A stretch of 64,000 nt of DNA from Hyparrhenia diplandra. Taxonomy: Eukaryota; Streptophyta; Magnoliopsida; Poales; Poaceae. The position numbers and the translations under genes were made by a program. Below, in pieces: positions 48,687 through 59,458 of this stretch. Below the pieces are notes generated by a model. That model did not search any database, was not told the DNA's origin, and worked only from the letters and a program-made list of their open reading frames with translations. Each line of letters begins with the position of its first letter. Position 1 is the stretch's first letter. The stretch lies in contig JADLZK010007305.1 in the NCBI GenBank assembly GCA_015847255.1, positions 1-64,000 of the forward strand, written 5' to 3'.

Positions 48687-48708
48687 TTCCCAATACCTTC
48701 TAAGCCTA
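48687..48708 (-). promoter_or_regulatory. miR2118-type target site, unit 10
   Basis: Plus strand TTCCCAATACC then ttctaagccta; position 9 deviates. The upstream promoter side is replaced by a GC-rich insertion at 48732-48840, so this unit has probably lost its promoter. Confidence 0.5.
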
Positions 48709-49366
48709 CACAATGTCTCTCCCCTGAACTCATGGCCTCGGCGGCGGCGCTAGGGCTGCTGCCCCCCTGGTGCTCATGCGTGGCCCTTCCTTTGGGCTGG
48801 GTAGCCGGCCATCCTAGGCCATTATTTGGCACGTGACACTTGGACACAACTATGTGAAGCATTCAAAGATTTAATGTTGTACTAGTTAAAAGCTAAAAAC
48901 GCCAATCCCAGCAGGACATATTGATATTATTTAGTTTTTTGAAATCAGTCGAACTAGGTTAGAAGAAGTTGCATTCTTGTTCAGATGAGAGGAATTCGAA
49001 GTTATAAAAACATTGCACACTCATACATTTTTTTAGATAATGATTGCACACTCATACATATCCGGCTCAAAAAAAAAATATTTGAGAGCTGCTTTGTCAA
49101 AGAATATATAGCTTCCTTTTTCTATAAAAAGGACCTTCACGTCACATATGGAGTTTGACCTGTGTACGACTGCTTAAGATGCATCAATCACCATCGCCAG
49201 CATTTCCTCACAACAGTTCCAGCAAAATTGTCCTGCTTAGTATGACGCAGCCACGGGTATGAGGTGATGCGTAGAGTTATTCTCAATTATTTCAAGCTGG
49301 ACACGCAATCATGGTTTCTGGCGGCCACAAAAACATGCTAAAAAAAACCAAATCCAATACCATAAA

Positions 49367-49388
49367 TTCCCAATGCCTTCTAAGCCTA
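49367..49388 (-). promoter_or_regulatory. miR2118-type target site, unit 11
   Basis: Plus strand TTCCCAATGCC then ttctaagccta. The minus-strand TATA-like motif is weak here (CTACATAAAG near 49535). Paralogue of unit 9. Confidence 0.6.
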
Positions 49389-50022
49389 CACAATGTCTCA
49401 GCCAAGCTCAACAAAAGTGTGTTCTATCAATGTAAGTGTATCCATATGGTGGAAGGAAAGGGTGTCGGAAGGAATCTGATGCTTATATGGTGGCATCGTG
49501 GATGTGGTGGCCTTCTGTTTATGCATCCCCTCACTTTATGTAGTCTTGCATGTCTGCAGGCATTAGTAAAGCGCATAGAAATCCTGAATTCTGAATAAGC
49601 ATAAGGTCATGTAGAGAAAGCATGGAAATTACACTGTTGTTAAAACATAGTCCTATCAAGTGGCTGATACCAATTAACAACCAGTAGTGGTTCGCACGTG
49701 CTGGTTTCCTGGCTGCTCAATGTATAAATAGCTCAAGTGCTAACTGAAAATTCCCAAGAGCACACATGAAGAGAACGGTTTTTGGGTAAGGATACAGATA
49801 GAAAACTATTTGTTTTTCAACCTGCCTGTGGAAGTGGGCATAGACAAAGCTAGTGTGAAATTGCCACTCTAGTATTCTTTTTCTTGTCGATCATGCCTAT
49901 ACTTAAATTGAGTAACAAAAAGGAAAGTCGCTAAACAAGAAACCCACGCCAAGCAACAAGAGCTCAACCACGTCTGATGGTTCTCATTCTTCTTATGTGT
50001 ATGATGTATGTGCGAGAACACT

Positions 50023-50226
50023 GTTTAGTGCCACCGATAAGGGAACCTCTTCCCATGCTTGAGAAACTATTAAAACAAGTACTTATTTGGACTCCATGGT
50101 TGTTTAAATTAATTGTCATTTTTATCCACAAATTGTTTAGTGCCAGTGATAAGGGAACCTCGATCTTCCCCTGCCCGAGAAACTATTAAAATAAGTATTT
50201 ATTTGGCCTATGGTTGTTTAAATTAA
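50023..50226. repeat. Local tandem duplication of ~110 bp
   Basis: Copies 50023-50134 and 50135-50226 both run gtttagtgcca, gataagggaacctc, gagaaactattaaaa and tggttgtttaaattaa. The second copy is cut by the Mutator-like insertion. Copy A of the larger duplication has only one such segment. Confidence 0.8.
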
Positions 50227-53200
50227 CATCTTTCCTATCTGTTGGTCGCCTGAATTCTATCGTTTCGTTTAGGGCGACACGCTGCCGGGCGCCGAGCTTT
50301 GTCCGGTGTGGTGAGGAAAACGGGTCCGCTTCTCATTATTGGGTGGGCTGTTTGGAGACCGGATCCGTTAAACAGCGCAGGTCGTCGGCCCGTCGCTCCC
50401 TCTCGGTTCTCCTCCACTCTCCTCCCACTCTTCTCTCTCTCAGTTCGGTCTGGCCGTATTTTCCGTCTCCGCCAGCTCTCAGGCCGCCTCCCGCCACGCT
50501 TGAAGCCTCCTCCGGCCCAGCCGCTCTGTTCACGACTCCTCCAGCCGGGAACACACACCGGGCGCCCTAACGCGGTCTAGGACGCACTCTCCTCCAGTGG
50601 CGCTGCTGCGGTGGCTCTGTCTCCTCTGTCTGCTCTTCCCCTTCAGCCCAAAAAGGGGCCCCCGATGGAAGGCTTGAAAGGAGCAGTGGCGCACGGGCGG
50701 CGGCATCACCAGCTTCAGCGCGTGGGTCCGCGGCGGTGGAGCCTTTGCATGCGGCGGTCCATCCTCAGCGGCGACGGTGCCCGTCCCCAACTCCAGCGCC
50801 ATCGTCGTGAGTGGAGCTCGACGAGCTAGTCCCTTGGGAGCCGCTGGTGATGGACATCTTCCTGTGCTCCGCCGGTGGTGTGGGAGCCCAAGGAGAAGTG
50901 GCTGAGAGGTGGACATGGGTTAGGGTTTGTGGTTTCTCCCTCGTTGTCTCCTTTTGCTCCATGGATCTGACCTATTTGTGATGTATGCATTTAATCTCCT
51001 GTGTTGTTTATTCGATTTGGTCAGCTGATGTTCTTTCCCTTAGCTATGGCGGCCTCTGATCTAGTCATTTCAGAGTGTTGGTAAATCCAATCCAATTTGT
51101 GATTGACGCAGGCACATATTTGTTTGTGGAATAGGGATTTTGTTGTAGTGTGCAAATATACAGGTTCCTATTATGTTTGTTCTTCCTTTCCTCCACTCTA
51201 GTTAGGGTTTGTTCTGTGGATCTAGTGCCAGCTGCTACTCTGTCACTAACTATTAGACAGGAGCAAAATAAAGGGTTTCGATGTCCTCGTAAGCAAAATA
51301 AAGGGTTCTGGGGACCCTGCTTTTTTTCTAGTAAGTAAATTGTCTGCCGTTACTGGTGGGGTATACGAAGTTGCATGCAACAATGAAATCTAATGTTTAC
51401 TAGCTGTATTAAACTAGAAGATGAAGGCATTCAGCTCGGTTCTTCCCAGTCTCGTTATTTGTAACTAGATCATTTTCTGTAGTCTGTCACTTTGATGGAG
51501 TCATTATCAGGTGTTTTATATGTTGGTTAATGGTTCTATTGGTCTCTTTTTAGTTGTGCCTACTGGAGCACGGTTGTCAGGCTAGTCATTTGTGGCTACT
51601 GCATCAGCTACTTCTTGACATTGTATAACCTCGTGTAGCTTATGTACTTTTATAGAATTTTTGCTAACCTTGTTGAGATTCAGAGAGAATTCAACATACC
51701 GGGCAGATTTAAAACAAATGAAAGGTTCAATCATTTTAGTACCTATTTTCTCGACGACTGTTTTTGGTTCGTGATAGCAGCTTCGATCTCCTCCCTCTCC
51801 ATGTCTTCTTTAGGTTTATGCTGATCCGCCTTTTTCAGTTGTGTCATCTGCTCCATGAGAATCGACAAGCGCCATTTAGTCGCTGCCGCAAACCGACTGA
51901 ATGTGCCTTTTGCGTTTTTAGAGTTTTCGATAATTACTTCAATGGAATAAACTTTGTCATCCTCTAGCTGATAAGAAATTATGTCCTGAACTCCTAATTA
52001 GGGTTCAATAGAAGAACATCCTTTATGCTTTAGCAACGAGGACGATGAGCATAATCGTAAACCCTCTGTAAAATTTCGTGCTATGTAGGTTCTTGGCTAC
52101 CCACATCATCTCGTCTCTCCGGTTCCTGCAGGGTGCATGGAGATCCTTAGGCTCCTACAGATGCAAGTGGAGTGGTTGTCGCCCCGAAGTTTTACTACCC
52201 CCGCAACAATAGTCGCTCTCAAGACCGTTGTTGAACCTCCGTATCTACCGATTGAGGAGGTGCATGCATGCCGCTAATCATGGAAACAGAGAATGACGCC
52301 AAGTTTTTTTGCTTGTGTGAGCCACATATTGTAATCAATGCAAGAATACTATTATTGGGAAATTTGCACTTGAATTGTTTGATTAATTTCCTATAAGAAC
52401 ACCATTTGAGTTGTTTGAATAAATGCCTCCGCATATGTCCTTGTTTCTTTGCTTCTTTTGTGATATTCTCTTCTTCTATCTACACTTTAGTTTTTGTCAT
52501 ATGTGCATCTGCCTGTTTTTTGTGCAGCAAAGAAAGCTTGCATCGTGGCACCTGAATGGAGCCTATTTTTAGGACATTTTTAATGTAATCCCGTTATTAG
52601 ATGCTTCCTTCATCGCCTTTTAATTGTTCTTCCACTAGATTTGTCTTTGTTGATTGAATATATATTGTTTAATCATCCTTGTATCGGAGAGAATGCAGAG
52701 CATGTGGAGTTGTTTGGAGTGTAGCGGTTCATTTGTTTATTATTTGTTAAAAATACACTCCCCTTTATTCCGAGGCACTTGATTTGATTGAACTCATCAA
52801 TCTCTATGAAGAGTGTACTGAAGGATTTGGAAAAATTACAAACAACTTATTGTGTTCCAAGAGTGGTTCAATCTAGATTTTCTCAAATCCAAATCTTGGG
52901 TTGTTCCATTTCTATAGTCCTGGTTCAAGATATCGCGATTTTGTGTAAAAGCAATCTGTATGGATTACAGTAATGAATAGATAACACAATAAAGTGGTTG
53001 CATTCCGTGTCAACTACTAGTAAAGAAAAGTTTATGATTGAAGGAACATGTTACATGGTTGCATCATAAAGTCCATGACAATTTATGAAAACTAAGCTAG
53101 ATGGATTACACTTCGATGGTTGGTGGCATTTTACTTTCATTTAGCTAAATGTAGGTAGCAATCTTTCTCCACTAGTTTTCCTGTAATGCTTTTGCTAAAC

Positions 53201-56027
53201 TTCAACAGTACAGCACCATCCCAAGCAACTAAGATGTATCCATTTGTTTGTCTCTTCAAAGCTCGAAAGGTAACTACTCCATGGCATGATCTTGGATGGA
53301 ACCGCAAAGCAAGGTCTAGAGATTTGCTACATCTTGGTTCTCGCTTTGAATTACAAGCTATACCATCTGTGGTTAAATTATCTATATTTTAGCTAATGAC
53401 ACTGTATAATGAGTAATGACAATGAACTATACTGGAGCATGTGCCACTAACTGCCAACTTTGATTTTGTCTCTTCTAAACATGTCTGTTAAAGTGTTAGC
53501 TGCACTTTCAAGCATCTAGAAACATAAAATTGCAAAACTGGAATTATGTAAATTGCAAATAATTATATCTGCAAATGTATCTGTGAGTATGTGCAATTTA
53601 GTTTTATGAGCTTGTTTAATAATTTAGTTTGGAATTTAGCCTAAGAATAATCAACTTTTCTACTCCAAAAAGCATGTTGGTGAATCATGGTTAGTTGAAA
53701 GAAGCCTGTCCAGGACTCTGTTATATTTTTGAATATATGTTTCTCACATGAGGTCAGGCATTACTTTTTGTAGCACATTGTTTAGTATAATGTAACTTTG
53801 GTGTATTTCTGTGTGTTTCATTAACCATGGTGGGTTTTTTAGTATACGGATTGTGGTAAAGGTCATTTCCCCATTTGTTGTTGGGTGATGAGTTCATTTT
53901 TTTAGCACAGCCTTAGTCTCATGCATGCATATTTTTTCTCTCCAATACAAACCTATATTTTTCTAATGCAAAACTGGTGTGCAAAATTTGTACTTACTGG
54001 TTCTGTATTTGTTCTTTGTTCATCTCTCATGCCACGGAGCATGAGCCCATGTCTCAACTGGTCTTCTTAATTTTGAAACTGTTTTCAAGTACCAGTGTCC
54101 ATTTTCCTCGCTAGTCATTATCCATTGGTTTGATAGGCGACAACACTAAAATACGTAGCTGTTATCAACCTCCATTATCCATTGTTTTGATCCTATTAAT
54201 CTTTTGTGTTCATCAAAACCAAACAAATAAGAAATCCAGTTACATAATTGCGTTTTATAATAATGTAAATTACAAGTTTCTAGGAGTGCAATTGTAGTTT
54301 TAAATATATGCAATATGCTGATGCTGAACCATTTGCCTCATCGCTTTTTTTCCTACTAGATGATCTAAGTGGACGGTGGTTTTGCTAGCTGATTTGATGA
54401 TCTAAGTGCATGTTTTGTTTTGCCGGGGGACTACTAGGCCAAGCACAACAACCCGCATGACCTATCACATCCTATTGATTCAATGAAGGTACATTCTTAA
54501 ATGCTAGTGTGTTGTCATTGTGGAGGTCCTCCCCTCTCTCTCGTGGATTTGTGCTAGCATGAAGAAAAAATTTTGAGAGCTGTCTTTTGTTTTTCACTTT
54601 TCCTATACCAGAGGCGACTGAAATCCCGCTGGATTTGGGTGACCGCGACTGAAACCCCTACTTCTTCCTGTCGCCATCTTCCTTCGCTTCCTAAGTGGGC
54701 TCTCCACCCTATCCCTCCCCCCGAACGCGGAGCATCTCCCTCCTCTGTGATTTGTTCTTCCTATAGAAAGCTCTGCGGATCTCGTGGGGGAAGAGGGTGG
54801 ACGCCGCGGATGCTAGGGTTCGCCGAGTGTTCGACGAAAGTTAGGGGCTCCGGCCCTAGGTCGCCGGAGTCCTGGCTGAACCTTAGCGCCGGGCGAAGGG
54901 GTGGTGGGTGCTGGCGTGGGGAGTGAGTGGCTAAACAACGGAGGAGGGTGCTAAAACAGTTTTTAACCAAGCTCATAAAATTTTGTGTTGTTGTATATTT
55001 GTGCAGTGAACTATCTGTATAGGTCATCCAAAGAATTGCAAACTGAATAATGTAAATTGCAAATAAAGAGAACCGCAAGTGTATCGCTGAGTATATGCAA
55101 TTTGTTGTATGAGCTTTGTTATTATTTTTATTTTGATATTAGCCTGAAAATATGCAATGGATTTATCTGTAGGAACTAGAGCTGTTGTGGATAGCAAGTC
55201 TATCATCCAAGGAACTTCTACTTCTACATGTGTTCATATGCTTGAGTGATTGTAAGCATTATCTGCCTTAGGATTTGCTCTCTGCAAAGCTAATTTGTGT
55301 CGTTTTTGGGTCTATTATTAGATGTTCTGGAATGAGTCATGTCCTACATTTATGACCCCACACAAAAGCAATTGTGCTTCGATTTAAACTGTCGATGGTA
55401 AACTTAGTTTTATTCCTCTAGTAGATAGCCAAATTTGATGTTTTATGTGCCCGCTTGTGCTGTTATTGCCTCGCCTAGTAAAAATTTTCGTGAATGTAAG
55501 TGTACTTGATATGAACTATGAAGCTTGTCACCTGAATGAGGATTTTTTCACTGTAGATTGATGACACCAATTTTTTTTTTTAAAAGGTAAAAATTCAGAT
55601 AGCATATCATAAAGCTTGTCACCAATTTGCTTGTGCTGTATTATTCTCAACCACAATCTATGTAGCCTGATTCTTAATTCTAGTTCACCTAGTTCTGAAT
55701 AGCTTTGTCGTATCACTATAAGTAATGAGACACTTCAATTGTACTAGAGCAGGCTTTTTTTTTTTTTTTTTTTTTTTGAGTAACAGCAGGCTCCTCATTC
55801 ATGAGCTGGAGTTTGTATTTATAGAGAAGTGTGTTGCTTTTTTCCGACAATTATTGGACACATGTTATCCTAAAATTGTAGGTTTCATTAGCTGCATTTT
55901 CTGTAGGTGTAATGTGTAATTTCTCGTGCCTGAGAATAAAAAACAACCCATTTCTTTTGGATCAAGGATGATAGAGAAATGATGTTAGGGTAGAAAACAG
56001 AGAAGCTACAGGGATGGTGTTAGAGCA

Positions 56028-56118
56028 GAGAAATGGACCAAGGAGGGATTGGCCATCCTTGTGCGAGAAGACATCATCAGTGTGAAGCTTGGGGATATCA
56101 TTCTAGCTGACGCCATCT
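56028..56118 (+). pseudogene. Captured fragment of plasma-membrane H+-ATPase
   Basis: Reads KWTKEGLAILVREDIIS then VKLGDIILADA. This corresponds to the actuator-domain start of P-type H+-ATPases (family form W..EAAILVPGDIISIKLGDIIPADARLL). Only about 30 residues are present, with changes such as I for P in DIIPADA. It lies inside the Pack-MULE. Confidence 0.75.
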
Positions 56119-56193
56119 GCTTGAAAAAATTTGTGGAAGCACACACCTTATATTTGACAGCCAAATATATTATGTTTTTATTTTCTATGCAGG

Positions 56194-56262
56194 GTTTTGT
56201 CTAGGAACTTGTTGTATGGAGACATCCCCTTCTCCATTTGTCGAAGCTTAAGCAACATTTGG
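56194..56262 (+). pseudogene. Captured LRR exon of an ERECTA-like receptor kinase
   Basis: After an intact acceptor (tctatgcag) the frame reads LSRNLLYGDIPFSICRSL, matching the ERECTA-family LRR segment LS.NLLYGDIPFSISKLKQL. The size fits the single-LRR exons of that family. It lies directly downstream of the H+-ATPase fragment in the Pack-MULE. Confidence 0.7.
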
Positions 56263-56664
56263 ACCTGTAAGGAGCTCTCTATATTCTTGTTTCTGACTGT
56301 CTTTGTGCAACTGTTGGGTGCTTGCATTATTGGCTGCCTCATGTTGGTAGTGATATTGGTTGATTCTCTCCATTTCTTTGGACTTGATTTGTTTCTTCTA
56401 ACAGGATTAGAGTTATGGTGCTTGGGTTATGCTTCATTGTGGAGCCATACTGTGCTCATTATCCTTATAGGAATCAGCAGAGTAGCTGTAAGAAGATTTT
56501 GTGAAGCAGTAGAGTAGACCTAAAAATTTTTTGTAATTTGACTCTTTTGTTTCATGATACATATCCTATTAGTTACTTTAGTATTGCTATTGTCCGCTTT
56601 GCTCCCCCTTTCTCATACTGAAATGCCTTGTTACTTGTGGAGTTGTTTGCAGATCACATAAATA

Positions 56665-56742
56665 ATGGTTAAGGTTGTTCCTATGCTTGGTAGCAGTGAG
56701 GGTGTCAAGGGCACCATCTTCTTCACCCAAGAGGGAGATGGC
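56665..56742 (+). pseudogene. Captured first coding exon of cytosolic Cu/Zn superoxide dismutase
   Basis: Starts at ATG and reads MVKVVPMLGSSEGVKG then TIFFTQEGDG, the conserved N-terminus of plant cytosolic Cu/Zn-SOD. The similarity stops where the first coding exon normally ends. The metal-binding histidines lie in later exons and are absent. The frame continues with unrelated residues (TRRPRPRANEKRRRW) to 56910, a chimeric open frame. Confidence 0.85.
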
Positions 56743-57426
56743 ACCAGGAGACCAAGGCCAAGAGCAAATGAGAAAAGGAGGCGGTGGCCATGTCAACACA
56801 TGAATAGAATTTTGTTTTGTCAAGAGCTTGGCTATTCAATTGCTTGCTGTTGTGTGGTTGTTAGAGAGCAGGTTGCTTTTTTAGGCGTTGCAAAAACAAG
56901 AAGATCATGACATTGCAGCCAACCAGTCCGAGGGAGTTGTGGTGGTCCCTCTAAATGTACAACCAAAACAAAGAAGTCAAACAAGGTTATCAGTCTTTAT
57001 GCCAAGTCTGTCATGTGCAAAAATTCCACAATATGTCCAAGTTGGTGAAGAACTAGGTGTAGAGAAACTTCATCCCCTGCTCAATGCTTTATGTGGTTTG
57101 GTACCTCTCATGTAGTTCCCTGCTATAGGGTGAAATGTTAGAGTTTTTTATGTATGCTTCTATGTCTGCTCATTGAATCCATAGTGTTATTTTGTACCGA
57201 ACGACCACAACTTGAGATAACGGGTATCAGATCTAGCGCCCGGTAAGGTTTGGCGGGCCCGGTAAGGTTTGGCGGGTTTGATTCGCGAGCCCGTTAACAT
57301 TGACAGCTGATTTAAAACAACTAGAACATAATCCGACCGCTAGATCCAGATTCGATGGTCCACAGATTCGCCTGAAGTCAAACCTTTTTTCAGACGAATC
57401 GTGTTATAGCAACTCCCTTAAATTAA

Positions 57427-58690
57427 TTGGTATTTTTATCCACCGATTTAACATATATTTTACTTTTGTAATGACAAATTTTATACATATATTTGACATA
57501 TATTTTACGCTTTCCCTGCAATGGCAGAGGTTAGCAGTTCATATACAAATTAAATGTTCATAGAAGTTCACACTTTAAAAAGGTTACTTTGTATTGAATT
57601 GCGAATACATGTAATTAGATGGTGTTATTTTTAATTTATAAAGATACATTTTGGATATCTTTTCATAGAACATAATACATATAATGGCTATTATTAGCAA
57701 TGATAATTAGAGGGTATGAAATCAAGGTAAGATGTTTCTTAGATTTATCTATTTGCCATGGGGGCATCTAGTTGCTAATATTAAGATAGCTAGGGTCCAC
57801 CCTAAACATTCATATATCTACCATAAAGTGTTTTTCTCTACAGCAGTTTTGTATTTTAAGATAGATATGGTAGGAGGGGGGGAGGGGGGGAGGTTGAAGA
57901 AGGTGATTATTTAAGATGCCACTAAATTTCGTGATGATGGGTACAAACAATTTAAGTTGGATATAGGTGAATGAACATGAATTGAGAAAAAAAAATAGTT
58001 TGATTTTACTTACCAGTGGATGGAGTATGATTCCACTTACTAGTGGGTGATTTTCTTGTTCACGCTGTCTATATACAAAAAGAGTGAAACCACAGCAATT
58101 TTGGCACCGGCTCAACAACAACTTGAATAATAAGAATATAGTTAGATTCATTCCGAAATGTATTCTTATAGCATATAATCAAATTGATGCCATAAACATT
58201 GATATTACTTTATATCAATTTAGTTAAACTTTAGATAGTTTCACTAAGGATAGAACAGAACTGCATTCTCAGTTGCATTCTTTTTGGGACCAAAGTAGCA
58301 AGTCTTACAAATACCAAGTTTAAAGAAGTTTACACTCTCATATATACATATCTCACACTAAAAAAACAAACCATTACGTACGTCATAGGTACAGTTTGAC
58401 TTGTTTGCGACGGCTTCCAGTGAACCTATCACCTTAGTCAGTTTGCCCTCACACAGTGCAACGAATTGCAATTTTCAGAAGCTCAAAAAAAAAAAAAAGC
58501 ACTTTTCAGGAGACGTACATAGGCCCGAGTGTGTAGGTCATACGTTGAGTCATAATCAATTACCTCGGGCTGGTCATGTATCTCTAGCGGACTTGTGAAA
58601 TAGATGGAAATGCTCATGATCCCGAGTCAAATGACGTAAATTCCCAATACCTTCTAAGCCTACACAATGTCTCTCCCCTGAACTCAACTG
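57427..58690. repeat. Segmental duplication, copy B, right part (contains unit 12)
   Basis: Counterpart of 47356-48720. Sequence agreement is high throughout, including catgggggcatctagttg, gttggatataggtgaatgaa and cctcgggctggtca. It is separated from its left part only by the Pack-MULE. Confidence 0.85.
58641..58662 (-). promoter_or_regulatory. miR2118-type target site, unit 12
   Basis: Plus strand TTCCCAATACC then ttctaagccta, identical to unit 10. Unlike unit 10 it keeps the promoter side: minus-strand GATATAAGGCG near 58819, about 155 bp upstream. Confidence 0.55.
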
Positions 58691-59458
58691 AAGTGTGTTC
58701 TCTACCACCATGCAGTGTATCTGTATTGTATACCCGTGAAAGGCTGGGAAGGAATCTGATGATTATATGGTGGCATCGTGGACGTGGTGGCCTGTAGTTA
58801 ATTTCTACATCCCGTCGCCTTATATCGGCCTCTGCATGTCTTCGGACATTACTACAGCGCATCTGAAATTTTTAATAAGCATAAGCTCTCCTGTAAATTG
58901 TGAGAAAATTAAAGAAACATTGATACTTATGAACCCTTCTACAGACTACATATATGTTCCCACGCGGTGCTGGTCGACGCTGTCCAAGGCATTTGCTTGT
59001 TGTTCGACGGAGGCGTTGGCGCTTACTGCTTTGACACGGTTCAGTGTGCATGGAGTAAAGAGGGAGATCAGATGCTGCCCTGTGAAGGCAGAGGCGCGGA
59101 GCAGAGCACGAGCCAGCCATGACCCGATCTCAACACCTGTATCGGTTTTTCAGCTGAGAACCCACACCACCTGTGCTGGACCTTGGAGCCACCTGAGTTG
59201 TAGCATATCTGGAAGGATTTTGTCGTTCTTGAGAATTGGCTGCCAATGTAACTGATTGGCATAGCCAAGCTCTTCTGAGCTAGCAACTCTCCAAAGTCTA
59301 CATGGCAATCATCAGGTGTTGAATGGGATGCTGCTACTCATCGGCATTGATGTTTGCAGAGGGCCTCAAGGGCCCGAGGTGCTGATTTTGATAGTGGGCC
59401 CATTAAGGTTGAAATAAAGTAACATTTGTTCTCACTGTTATTTCTTTTACTCTTCGCA

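Larger units (their letters stand above)
46000..48720. repeat. Segmental duplication, copy A (contains units 9 and 10)
   Basis: Similar in order and sequence to 48848-50226 continued at 57427-58690. Shared landmarks: gatttaatgttgt; gagagctgctttgtc; aaaggaccttcacgt; tatggtggaaggaaaggg; agtggccactcgatatt-type text; gtttaaattaattgt; tgcaatggcagaggtt; ggtagagtttgac; tcatgatcccgagtcaaatg. Copy A is uninterrupted. Confidence 0.8.
48848..50226. repeat. Segmental duplication, copy B, left part
   Basis: Counterpart of 46000-47355. It ends exactly at the 9-bp target duplication of the Mutator-like element; the rest of copy B resumes at 57427. Confidence 0.8.
50227..57417. mobile_element. Pack-MULE: 7.19-kb Mutator-like element carrying gene fragments
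   Basis: Flanked by a perfect 9-bp direct repeat, ttaaattaa (50218-50226 and 57418-57426). The uninterrupted relative at about 47350-47365 (gtttaaattaattgt) shows what the site looked like before insertion. The ends are diverged inverted repeats of about 55 bp: the right end (reverse complement) reads gggagttgctataacacgat, then tcgtctgaaaaa and ttcaggcgaa. The left end shows ctatctgttgg, tcgcctgaattc and tttagggcgac at matching places. A 9-bp duplication with long end repeats defines MULEs. No transposase was recognised. Inside are GC-rich leader-like blocks (50280-50930, 54600-54950) and fragments of at least three unrelated cellular genes (listed separately), so it is a non-autonomous gene-carrying element. 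Confidence 0.8.

Noticed and set aside
50227..57417. Helitron as the carrier of the captured gene fragments
   Set aside because: A 9-bp target duplication and long inverted ends are present, whereas Helitrons make no duplication and end in CTRR after a hairpin, which I do not see.
58401..58862. Small proteins encoded by frames inside the repeat units
   Set aside because: Frames are not conserved between paralogous units although the nucleotide blocks are, which favours non-coding function.
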